IMG/VR virus record: IMGVR_UViG_3300007234_000095
Location: 1 to 24,679 of that record
Origin: a virus
DNA length: 24,679 nt
Reading direction: 5' to 3' (one strand)
Shown: piece after piece, positions 1 through 5,233 of the stretch
How the letters are laid out: the number at the start of each line of letters is the position of its first letter
How positions within the stretch are numbered: the first letter of the stretch is position 1
Translations under genes and position numbers: made by a program
Notes under the pieces: model-generated
What the model was told of the DNA's origin: nothing
Databases searched by the model: none
What the model saw: the letters and a program-made list of their open reading frames with translations, nothing else

Positions 1-140
1 TTCTTCATCTCATCAATGAACTTCATGTCCTCTTCAAATCCCATATACTTGAGATGTTGATAAGTACCTTCCATCTCACTTATGAGTAAAAGAAGATTGA
101 TTCCCGTTACGGGTCTTCCACCAAAGGTGTAATTGTCCAT
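1..140 (-). CDS. Hypothetical protein, 5' part only
   Basis: The reading frame opens with ATG at 140 and runs off the left edge without a stop, giving 46 complete codons beginning MDNYTFGGRPVTGINLLLL. It lies 18 bases downstream of the tRNA-Arg gene on the same strand, so the two may share a transcript. The visible part has a short hydrophobic stretch (ILLLLI-like) followed by an acidic, probably helical segment. I see no clear Shine-Dalgarno sequence in front of the ATG. No family is recognised and the function is unknown. The open frame and the dense same-strand context support it as a real gene. Confidence 0.6.
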   Translation of the reverse strand, partial: MDNYTFGGRPVTGINLLLLISEMEGTYQHLKYMGFEEDMKFIDEMK

Positions 141-157
141 AAGAAGTAAAAGGACAA

Positions 158-232
158 CAGGCAAGGAGGGACTCGAACCCCCGACCAACGCATTAGAAGT
201 GCGTGGCTCTAATCCAACTGAGCTACTTGCCC
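158..232 (-). tRNA. tRNA-Arg (anticodon UCU)
   Basis: A full cloverleaf can be folded on the minus strand. The acceptor stem is GGGCAAG with CTTGCCT (one G-U pair), the D stem GCTC/GAGC, the anticodon stem ACGCA/TGCGT around the loop CTTCTAA, and the T arm GGGGG-TTCGAGT-CCCTC. The anticodon TCT is read from plus-strand bases 195-197. The length with the discriminator G is 75 nt, and CCA is not encoded. The tRNA reads AGA/AGG codons. Phage-carried tRNAs of this type are usually explained as adapting the host tRNA pool to AT-rich phage codon use. Confidence 0.95.
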
Positions 233-245
233 TTACAAGTTAAGA

Positions 246-261
246 GAGGCAGCAGTGCCTC
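246..261 (-). other. Small hairpin upstream of tRNA-Arg
   Basis: A perfect 6-bp inverted repeat (GAGGCA/TGCCTC) with a 4-base loop lies between the 73-aa gene and the tRNA on the minus strand. No T-run follows it, so it is not a standard intrinsic terminator. It could be a processing signal in a gene-plus-tRNA transcript. Confidence 0.4.
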
Positions 262-303
262 CCCCTCTCAACTCAAATATTATAGACTCTCTTGATCAGG
301 ATG

Positions 304-525
304 TCAACCTTCTGCTGGTGCTTCTTCTTCTGCTGGTGCTTCTTCTTCGGTGGGTTCTGGTTCTGGAAGTTCTACTCCAGTGGCTTCCAAATACTCGATA
401 GCACCTTGTGTTTTTAAAAACAATTCTCTGATTCTTGAACCTTCTTCTTGAAGACTTTCAAGTTGTTTGGCAATCATATTTCTTTGCTCAATAAGTTCGG
501 AAAGATGTTGTTGTTGATCTGTCAT
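304..525 (-). CDS. Small acidic coiled-coil protein, 73 aa
   Basis: The N-terminal 50 residues are rich in Q, E, L and R and look like one amphipathic coiled-coil helix (IEQRNMIAKQLESLQEE). The C-terminus is a low-complexity acidic tail of P, E and A encoded by a tandem DNA repeat. A perfect TATAAATA box lies 26 bases upstream of the ATG, so late expression is likely. It is divergent from the exported-protein block at 608. No enzymatic motif is visible. A virion or scaffold-type role is possible but is only inferred from the promoter class. Confidence 0.8.
   Translation of the reverse strand: MTDQQQHLSELIEQRNMIAKQLESLQEEGSRIRELFLKTQGAIEYLEATGVELPEPEPTEEEAPAEEEAPAEG
311..346. repeat. Tandem 18-bp repeat, two copies
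   Basis: The unit tctgctggtgcttcttct occurs twice in direct succession inside the 73-aa gene. It encodes the repeated EEEAPA acidic tail. Repeat-number variation by slippage is plausible between related phages. Confidence 0.85.
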
Positions 526-550
526 TTCAATTCATTTAACTTTGACACAT

Positions 551-558
551 TATTTATA
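551..558 (-). promoter_or_regulatory. T4-type late promoter box TATAAATA
   Basis: The plus strand reads tatttata, which is a perfect TATAAATA on the minus strand, 26 bases upstream of the ATG at 525. This matches the late promoter consensus of T4-like phages. Confidence 0.75.
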
Positions 559-570
559 AAAAACCAAAAA

Positions 571-578
571 GGATAAAT
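571..578 (+). promoter_or_regulatory. Late promoter variant GATAAATA
   Basis: The box gataaata lies 30 bases upstream of the ATG at 608 on the plus strand. It differs from TATAAATA only at the first base, a position reported as variable in marine T4-like phages. With the box at 551-558 it makes this short gap a divergent late promoter region. Confidence 0.6.
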
Positions 579-607
579 ATTTCCAGAAAACCTGTAATTC
601 CAGATAA

Positions 608-1102
608 ATGAAACAGACATTAATGTTACTTGGAATGTTGTTGATGACCTCACCAGTTTATGCGGGTGGACTTGTTACTAAACATGCAACTAGTGTTCAG
701 TTGACTGTGGACGCTGCAAGAACTACCGCATCAAGAATTGGTTCCTCATTCAGTATTTCTGGAAGCAATATCGATACTACTGACGGATCAACTGCCAATA
801 CAGTTTCTGCAGGAACAATTACTTCGGGTATCTATAATCCAGGAACAATTGCCGCAACACAAGATACACCCGGTTCTGCATTTTCCTTCAGCCAATCATA
901 TACACAAGGTGATGCCGTTCCAACATCTGCTCCCACTGTAGGCACTGTTGGGAATCTGTCTACACAAACCTCTTATGCTGCTGGTGATAATACTAGTCTT
1001 GCCGGTACTGTAACTTCATCAGGTGCTCTTACAGTAACTGCAGGTTCAGCTGGTTCTAGTGCGATCGGACAATTTGTAAGTGAAATCACTGTAATTGATT
1101 GA
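608..1102 (+). CDS. Predicted exported protein, 164 aa, Ser/Thr/Gly-rich
   Basis: The N-terminus has a clear Sec-type signal peptide: MK, a hydrophobic core (LMLLGMLLMTS), then cleavage expected after PVYA. The mature part is rich in S, T, G and A with alternating polar and hydrophobic residues, as in beta-rich surface proteins. No cysteine or enzymatic motif is seen. The segment TPGSAFSFSQSY resembles TPGAAFQFTETY in the next gene, so the two are probably paralogs. It is the first gene of the only plus-strand block and follows a GATAAATA late-type box. A phage protein with a signal peptide could act in the host periplasm or outer membrane, or be virion-associated; the sequence does not decide. 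Confidence 0.8.
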   Translation: MKQTLMLLGMLLMTSPVYAGGLVTKHATSVQLTVDAARTTASRIGSSFSISGSNIDTTDGSTANTVSAGTITSGIYNPGTIAATQDTPGSAFSFSQSYTQGDAVPTSAPTVGTVGNLSTQTSYAAGDNTSLAGTVTSSGALTVTAGSAGSSAIGQFVSEITVID

Positions 1103-1114
1103 GGTTAAATAACA

Positions 1115-1564
1115 GTGACTAAATTACAAGAAGCAATCGGTTTCGGATTGGTTCTTGGAGTGATTCATGGGATGGCACAACCGGTATATAGTGTGCCGGT
1201 TGTTCCCAACTTCACGCAAGGCTCAATGACAAGCCGAACAGAGACAACATCAACAATAACAGAAACCATCAATTCGATGGATTATAACACTGGATATCAA
1301 TATTCTGTAACAGGATCTGGTGTGGAACATTCGGGAGAAACTATTGTTCCTAATCAATCAACTGTTTCGACAACAATAAATGGAGTGACTTCGAGATGGA
1401 CTGGTTTATCAAATTCAAAACCAAACTGGAAACAAACAACACCGGGAGCAGCATTTCAATTTACAGAAACTTACTCTGGTCCGGGTTTAAGCAATCAGAC
1501 GATTATTCAAAGAGAGACGGTCATAGAAAGCGTAACAGAAACCACCTCCATTTTTTCCCAATAA
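1115..1564 (+). CDS. Predicted exported protein, 149 aa, paralog of upstream gene
   Basis: The start is GTG at 1115, supported by GAGG at 1101-1104 (which overlaps the previous stop) at suitable spacing. The N-terminus looks like a signal peptide (GFGLVLGVIHGMAQPVYS). The mature region is Thr/Ser-rich and includes TTPGAAFQFTETYSGPG, similar to the TPGSAFSFSQSY segment of the gene at 608. Tandem duplication followed by divergence is the simplest reading. The last codons overlap DNA that encodes the signal peptide of the next gene in another frame. Function unknown. Confidence 0.75.
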   Translation: MTKLQEAIGFGLVLGVIHGMAQPVYSVPVVPNFTQGSMTSRTETTSTITETINSMDYNTGYQYSVTGSGVEHSGETIVPNQSTVSTTINGVTSRWTGLSNSKPNWKQTTPGAAFQFTETYSGPGLSNQTIIQRETVIESVTETTSIFSQ

Positions 1565-2286
1565 TTGCATTATTATTTGCCTCACCAGTCAATGCTGAAA
1601 CCGTTGGTGGTGTATCGGCAACCGCAAGTCCTGTGGCAAATAGTTCAGGCTCGGTGACCAATCAGGCAATTCAGGTTTTACAAGGCCCATATATCACTAA
1701 CACATACGGAAACGGAATTCAGTGTCAAGGACCCACTCGCAATTTTACTCCGTATGTTACAGGAAGTATTTCTGCAGCAAAACCTTATGAACCATATTAT
1801 ATGGATCCAGTATATGATGTCACCGATAATTTTGGTGCCTTTGATGATGATGGCAATCCGATAGGAGATGGTGTTTTAGATAATCCTGGTGATATATTAT
1901 TTCGTAAAAAAACTAGAACAGGTCAGAAAGATAATTACAGTTTAGGTGTTGGATTCTCAATCACATGGTCAGAACCATTAGATAAAGATTTACAAAATCT
2001 ATGTAAGGATGCTGCGACGACTCAAATTAAAATGCAGCAACAACTAACTGCCAATAAGAGATTAGATTTTGAATTAGCCAGACTCAAGAATTGTGGGGAT
2101 TTGATGTTAAAAGGAATTACTTTCCATCCCAAAAGTCCAATGCATAAAATATGTGCAGATGTAATAGTTAATAACCCTCCTGGACACAATCATCCACATC
2201 GTCATTCTATTCCAACAGTTACTTCAAACCGCGCTGAAGATCTCGGCGTTCCTTTAAGGAAAGAATCTTCTGTTTCTTCCCAGTAA
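1396..2286 (+). CDS. Predicted exported protein; start codon unclear
   Basis: The first ATG in this open frame is at 1396, which would overlap the previous gene by 169 bases and give a long non-signal-like N-terminus. A convincing signal peptide appears only later, around 1550-1600 (HFFPIIALLFASPVNA, cleavage before ETVGG), and no ATG, GTG or TTG lies in frame between 1396 and it. The mature protein would be about 235 aa. It has a Ser/Ala-rich start, an Asp/Gly-rich middle (NFGAFDDDGNPIGDG), a beta-strand-like segment (YSLGVGFSITWSEPL), a helical segment (TTQIKMQQQLTANKRLDFE) and a His-rich end. The true start may be non-canonical, or reached by frameshifting at the run of six T at 1551-1556, or a base may be missing. 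It converges with the gene at 2219, overlapping it by 68 bases. Function unknown. Confidence 0.7.
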   Translation: MDWFIKFKTKLETNNTGSSISIYRNLLWSGFKQSDDYSKRDGHRKRNRNHLHFFPIIALLFASPVNAETVGGVSATASPVANSSGSVTNQAIQVLQGPYITNTYGNGIQCQGPTRNFTPYVTGSISAAKPYEPYYMDPVYDVTDNFGAFDDDGNPIGDGVLDNPGDILFRKKTRTGQKDNYSLGVGFSITWSEPLDKDLQNLCKDAATTQIKMQQQLTANKRLDFELARLKNCGDLMLKGITFHPKSPMHKICADVIVNNPPGHNHPHRHSIPTVTSNRAEDLGVPLRKESSVSSQ

Positions 2287-2953
2287 TTTTTTGAACTTTC
2301 TTGATGACCTTTTTAACTGCTGGTTTAATAGTCTTCAATAATACATCAGCAACGGGTTTTGCAAGAATTGCAGAGGTCGTTGCAATCACTGCCACTGATG
2401 TTGTCATTGTGACTGAACCTGCTCCTGGAAGTCCTTCTAGAACCTGCACAGGAAGTGATAAGTCTTCTTTAACTGCAATACATTCTTTTCCTACAGTTTT
2501 ATAATCAACAATTCTTTTCTTTCCACCATCACTCACGGTTCCTATGGGTTCTGTGAGTGATTGTTTTTCTGTGGGACAAGGTAATTTGACTTCTTGCAGA
2601 GCCTTCGTAGGAACGGCATCCAGAGGCATCTCTGGGGTTTCTGGTTCCTCGTATGGTGGAGGTTTAACTACTGGTGTCTGTAAATGATCCTCCGGTTCAA
2701 AGTTCATAGGATTGTATGAAGGAACACCCGCATCACAAAATGTCAATGTTCCTTTTGGATCATCATTCACCAAGTTATCATTTCTTGGATTATTAGTGCT
2801 ATGTGCTTCTACACATCCAGGAATATCAACAATAGGAATTCCAATCTGAACTGTCACTGGGACAACAGGTGGAATTGCATGAGGTGGTTCTCTAAACCAA
2901 GTATTCACATCCGGAATAGAAATTTCCGAAATGTTAATATTCTTAATTTCCAT
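2219..2953 (-). CDS. Proline-rich protein with C-terminal membrane segment and basic tail
   Basis: The protein has 244 aa. Residues 1-140 are rich in P, E and V with several P-P and P-E runs and a few cysteines. A hydrophobic, membrane-like stretch follows near residues 180-205 (TTSVAVIATTSAILA), then a strongly basic tail (KPAVKKVIKKVQKITGKKQK). The start ATG overlaps the stop of the 43-aa gene upstream (TAATG), so translation is probably coupled. The 3' end overlaps the convergent plus-strand gene by 68 bases. It may belong to the block transcribed from the late promoter at 4427. A structural or envelope-associated role is possible; no family is recognised. Confidence 0.75.
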   Translation of the reverse strand: MEIKNINISEISIPDVNTWFREPPHAIPPVVPVTVQIGIPIVDIPGCVEAHSTNNPRNDNLVNDDPKGTLTFCDAGVPSYNPMNFEPEDHLQTPVVKPPPYEEPETPEMPLDAVPTKALQEVKLPCPTEKQSLTEPIGTVSDGGKKRIVDYKTVGKECIAVKEDLSLPVQVLEGLPGAGSVTMTTSVAVIATTSAILAKPVADVLLKTIKPAVKKVIKKVQKITGKKQKILSLKERRDLQRGLK

Positions 2954-3084
2954 TAATCATCTAACAAATCATGAAAAAATTTTCCAATGGAATTGAAAAT
3001 ATGAAAGAAGAAAACATATAAAAAGAATTTTTGATCTGCTTCCTTGTTCCTACTTGACTTTTTCCTATGAGTTGATGTTGCCAT
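2953..3084 (-). CDS. Small protein, 43 aa, basic N-terminus and aromatic helix
   Basis: An ATG at 3084 opens a 43-codon frame whose stop TAA overlaps the ATG of the next gene (TAATG). The product starts with a basic segment (HRKKSSRNKEADQK), then an aromatic hydrophobic stretch (FFLYVFFFHIFNSIGKFF), then an acidic end (DLLDD). This layout suggests a small membrane-associated peptide. It fills an otherwise unexplained gap in a tightly packed block. I see no clear Shine-Dalgarno, which lowers confidence. Function unknown. Confidence 0.6.
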   Translation of the reverse strand: MATSTHRKKSSRNKEADQKFFLYVFFFHIFNSIGKFFHDLLDD

Positions 3085-3111
3085 AATAATTAATTAACAC
3101 ATCAACCCTAT

Positions 3112-3390
3112 TTAGGGGAGGGGTATTGCAGGTCCGGTTGTCATGGGTGCTGCTGGTGCAGGAGTTGCCATTGGAATTTCTGGTCCTGTCACTTCTGGAA
3201 GTTCTGGCATCGCAGCATCTAACATACCAGGAAGGGCATCAGTAATTGCTTCTACTGCCGCATTCGCAACATTCTTTCTTACATCTTCAATCATGACATC
3301 TGCATTTTTATACAGATAAACACCACCACCAATCACGGCAAGTGATGTAAGTCCAGAAAGAAGTGCGATTACATTAATTACTTTTTGCAT
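3112..3390 (-). CDS. Single-pass membrane protein, 92 aa, Pro/Ala-rich tail
   Basis: One transmembrane helix lies at about residues 5-27 (VIALLSGLTSLAVIGGGVYLY). A charged helix with acidic and Ala-rich content follows, then a low-complexity tail rich in P, A, M and T with repeated PEIP/APAAP patterns. The start overlaps the end of the 38-aa gene by 13 bases. It sits in a run of small membrane proteins on the same strand. No enzymatic motif is visible; such proteins are common but uncharacterised in T4-like cyanophages. Confidence 0.75.
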   Translation of the reverse strand: MQKVINVIALLSGLTSLAVIGGGVYLYKNADVMIEDVRKNVANAAVEAITDALPGMLDAAMPELPEVTGPEIPMATPAPAAPMTTGPAIPLP

Positions 3391-3494
3391 TTTGGTAATT
3401 GCGGTTGTCCAATACTAGCATTTTTATTTCCAACTGCCATCATTCCAGAAGTTAATAATAAAATAAATCCAAAAACATATAATGTAGGAATCAT
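3378..3494 (-). CDS. Micro-protein, 38 aa, one membrane helix
   Basis: ATG at 3494 overlaps the stop of the thermonuclease gene as ATGA, the coupling seen throughout this block. The product begins with a hydrophobic helix (PTLYVFGFILLLTSGMMAV) and ends with a short polar tail with a Cys and two Lys. The stop lies 13 bases inside the start of the next gene. Gene order, overlap type and the membrane helix support a real gene. It could be a signal peptide followed by a tiny secreted tail, or a membrane peptide. Function unknown. Confidence 0.65.
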   Translation of the reverse strand: MIPTLYVFGFILLLTSGMMAVGNKNASIGQPQLPKCKK

Positions 3495-3952
3495 TCCACT
3501 AAAGTGCCATGAGCACGACGAATTTCACGAAGTTCCTCAAAGTTCTTTTGCTTGGTTCCACCATCATATGCCCAGGCATATCCTTCGGCAATCATTGCTT
3601 CGTTGAGAGACAATTCTGCATCCCCAATGTATAACCACCCAAGAAGACGGCCATACTTGCCGACGCCACCAACAAGTTCAGTCCTAACAGACAACTCATC
3701 ATCACCAGAAATAGCACCCTCCAGTTTCTCTTTGAGCCAATTTGTGGCATCATATCCGAGTGCCTTTTCTTCTTCATCCCTAGTACGCTTCTCCGGAGTA
3801 TCCACTCCTGCGACTCGAACTCTTTCTTTCTTATAGAGATCAAATCCCAAATCAATTGTGACATCAATCGTGTCTCCATCAAGCACTCTGTTAATTTCAA
3901 CTACCCTAAAATTATAGCAGGACTTCCTGCTGGGCGGAACCATAGCACCCAT
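3491..3952 (-). CDS. Thermonuclease-family (SNase-like) nuclease
   Basis: The 153-aa protein carries the staphylococcal nuclease signature. DGDT is at residues 25-28, VRVAGVDTPE at 45-54 holds the equivalents of catalytic Arg, the calcium-binding Asp and catalytic Glu, KYGR at 99-102 holds the second catalytic Arg, and the C-terminal LNEAMIAEGYAW motif is also present. Family enzymes cut DNA or RNA phosphodiester bonds with calcium. The start at 3952 is supported by GAGGT, which overlaps the HNH stop. No signal peptide is evident, so it would act in the host cytoplasm, perhaps in host DNA breakdown; that role is inference. Confidence 0.9.
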   Translation of the reverse strand: MGAMVPPSRKSCYNFRVVEINRVLDGDTIDVTIDLGFDLYKKERVRVAGVDTPEKRTRDEEEKALGYDATNWLKEKLEGAISGDDELSVRTELVGGVGKYGRLLGWLYIGDAELSLNEAMIAEGYAWAYDGGTKQKNFEELREIRRAHGTLVE

Positions 3953-3961
3953 AAAAATACC

Positions 3962-4402
3962 TCATTTTCTTTTTCTATTTAGATGTGCCTCACTCATTTT
4001 CTTTTTAGTTTCTTCTGAAAGTTTAACACCTTTTCTACTTGGAGGTTTTACATTAGGACTATTTCTCAAAGTTTTCTTATACTCTTCAGACATCTTCTTA
4101 CCTTTATTCCAAGGAACTCTGCCTTTGTTAGCAAGACCAGTTTTTCTACCAGATTCTTTTTGTATTTCTTTATTCATCCTTGCAGATTTTTTACCTGCTT
4201 CACTCAATACTCTTTTGACGATTTCTTCTTTGCCTATCTGCCCCGATAGTCCCATCCAAGCAATTTTATCCTCTTCTCTACCATATTCTTCATAAAGTTT
4301 CTTATGTGCCTCTGCGTGTTCTTCTATTGTAAGTTCTACAAGATTAGAAGGGTCGTCAGTTCCACCCATATGTTTTGGAATAATATGATGAATATGTTTC
4401 AT
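3962..4402 (-). CDS. HNH endonuclease with NUMOD3 repeats, homing type
   Basis: The 146-aa protein begins directly with an HNH core: HIHHIIPKHMGG at residues 3-14, NL at 20-21, and EH..AH at 28-33 for metal coordination. The C-terminal half is basic and holds two NUMOD3-like DNA-binding motifs, NKGKKMSEEYKK and LSEETKKKMSEAH. This is the usual layout of free-standing phage homing endonucleases. The ATG overlaps the upstream stop as ATGA. Just upstream is a long inverted repeat with TATAAATA in its loop (4409-4450), suggesting late-only expression as described for T4 I-TevI. It lies between two intact genes, so it is not intron-encoded here. Confidence 0.9.
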   Translation of the reverse strand: MKHIHHIIPKHMGGTDDPSNLVELTIEEHAEAHKKLYEEYGREEDKIAWMGLSGQIGKEEIVKRVLSEAGKKSARMNKEIQKESGRKTGLANKGRVPWNKGKKMSEEYKKTLRNSPNVKPPSRKGVKLSEETKKKMSEAHLNRKRK

Positions 4403-4713
4403 ATAATATGGGAGCGATGATAAGAGTATTTATAATTTTCATTGCTCCCATTTTTTGTCTCCTGTGCGTTTGCTGCAATACCAATCACAAATGCACCAAC
4501 TGCAATTACAGCTGCCGCACCCCATACCCATCTTTCCAATTGTCGAACTCTGGTTTTAAGTTCGTCAATATTTTTTTCAAGACGCTCATAATCATCTTTA
4601 CGTGTCATTCTCTCTTCGAGACCAATGACTCGTTCTCTCATACTACCAAAATAATTTTCCAAAACAGCAATTTGTTTATCCTGTTCTGCATCTTTATTTG
4701 TCAAGTCGCTCAT
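4399..4713 (-). CDS. Coiled-coil membrane protein, 104 aa
   Basis: Residues 1-62 form a charged heptad-rich helix (LENYFGSMRERVIGLEERM; LEKNIDELKTRVRQLERW). A transmembrane helix follows (VWGAAAVIAVGAFVIGIAA), then a short polar tail. The last 16 residues are encoded by the inverted repeat and late promoter that precede the HNH gene, so this tail was probably acquired with the endonuclease. The 3' stop overlaps the HNH start as ATGA. The layout resembles the 137-aa protein at 18013-18426, also coiled coil plus C-terminal membrane helix. Function unknown. Confidence 0.8.
   Translation of the reverse strand: MSDLTNKDAEQDKQIAVLENYFGSMRERVIGLEERMTRKDDYERLEKNIDELKTRVRQLERWVWGAAAVIAVGAFVIGIAANAQETKNGSNENYKYSYHRSHII
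4409..4450 (-). promoter_or_regulatory. Inverted repeat flanking a late promoter, in front of the HNH gene
   Basis: Arms TGGGAGCGATGA (4409-4420) and TCATTGCTCCCA (4439-4450) pair over 12 bp with a single G-T pair, leaving an 18-base loop. The loop contains TATAAATA on the minus strand. The proximal arm ends 6 bases before the HNH ATG. In read-through mRNA the hairpin would mask the ribosome landing site. A transcript started from the loop promoter would lack the distal arm and be unmasked. Confidence 0.75.
4427..4434 (-). promoter_or_regulatory. T4-type late promoter box TATAAATA in hairpin loop
   Basis: The box is a perfect TATAAATA on the minus strand, 24 bases upstream of the HNH ATG at 4402. 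Expected initiation about six bases further on would give a leader of roughly 19 nt. It could drive the whole block from the HNH gene down to 2219. Confidence 0.75.
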
Positions 4714-4849
4714 CGTCCATCTCCGAATAAGCCATTTTCATAATAGTATATATGTAGTATGCCACTCCAAACAAAAGGAGCACCATGCAAACAATGATGC
4801 TCCAAGTTACGTCATTAATATCATTTAAAGGTCTAAGTATTAAGTTCAT
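4694..4849 (-). CDS. Single-pass membrane protein, 51 aa
   Basis: I choose ATG at 4849 (MNLILRPLNDIND), 7 bases after the upstream stop, rather than an earlier in-frame ATG at 4894 that would overlap that gene. One strong transmembrane helix is present (WSIIVCMVLLLFGVAYYIYTI), followed by a charged tail (SEMDDERLDK). The 3' end overlaps the next gene by 20 bases. It is one of a series of small membrane proteins following zwf. No function is recognised. Confidence 0.7.
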   Translation of the reverse strand: MNLILRPLNDINDVTWSIIVCMVLLLFGVAYYIYTIMKMAYSEMDDERLDK

Positions 4850-4856
4850 ATCTATT

Positions 4857-5087
4857 CTACAATGCGATTTTAAGCCATGGAAATAATGGTTCAATCACTC
4901 CAATGAGTCGAAGAAGACCCTCAGCAAAAAGTGCAAGAACAACCCAACCAACACACATGCTGATAATTCCAGCATTACGATTATGTTTTCGTATGGCATC
5001 ATCAATCATCTCCTGCACTTCTTCTTTAGTTACGTACTCTGGTGGTGGTTCTATATCAGAACCCCATTTACTTAAAAAGTTTTTCAT
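4857..5087 (-). CDS. Small membrane protein, 76 aa
   Basis: The N-terminal half is polar with a helix (TKEEVQEMIDDAIRKHNRN). The C-terminal half holds two hydrophobic segments (GIISMCVGWVVLALFAEGLL and LIGVIEPLFPWLKIAL), suggesting one or two membrane passes. The ATG overlaps the stop of the 49-aa gene as ATGA. It is translationally coupled to the zwf end of the metabolic cassette through that micro-ORF. Function unknown. Confidence 0.75.
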   Translation of the reverse strand: MKNFLSKWGSDIEPPPEYVTKEEVQEMIDDAIRKHNRNAGIISMCVGWVVLALFAEGLLRLIGVIEPLFPWLKIAL

Positions 5088-5233
5088 TTGTGGTTTTTAG
5101 AAAAAGGTTCCCAGTGTTCCCAACCATATTTGTGGACTGCCCACATACCTAAAATAGGAACAAAGATAAGAAAAAATGACATAACACCTAGAAGTGCTGG
5201 TGTCTCCATTACATTTCTGACTAACCCAATCAT
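5084..5233 (-). CDS. Micro-protein, 49 aa, one membrane helix, downstream of zwf
   Basis: ATG at 5233 overlaps the zwf stop as ATGA, and its own stop overlaps the next start as ATGA, so it is locked between two genes. The product has a membrane helix (LLGVMSFFLIFVPILGMWAV) and an aromatic tail (HKYGWEHWEPFSKNHK). The size and single helix recall small subunits of photosynthetic membrane complexes, but no specific family is recognised. Position, coupling and codon-complete fill of the gap make it a strong gene call despite its length. Confidence 0.7.
   Translation of the reverse strand: MIGLVRNVMETPALLGVMSFFLIFVPILGMWAVHKYGWEHWEPFSKNHK

Noticed and set aside
3106-3117. CCCTATTTAGGG palindrome as terminator or late promoter
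   Set aside because: The arms leave a 2-base loop, no T-run follows, and the CCTAAATA core differs from TATAAATA at two bases.
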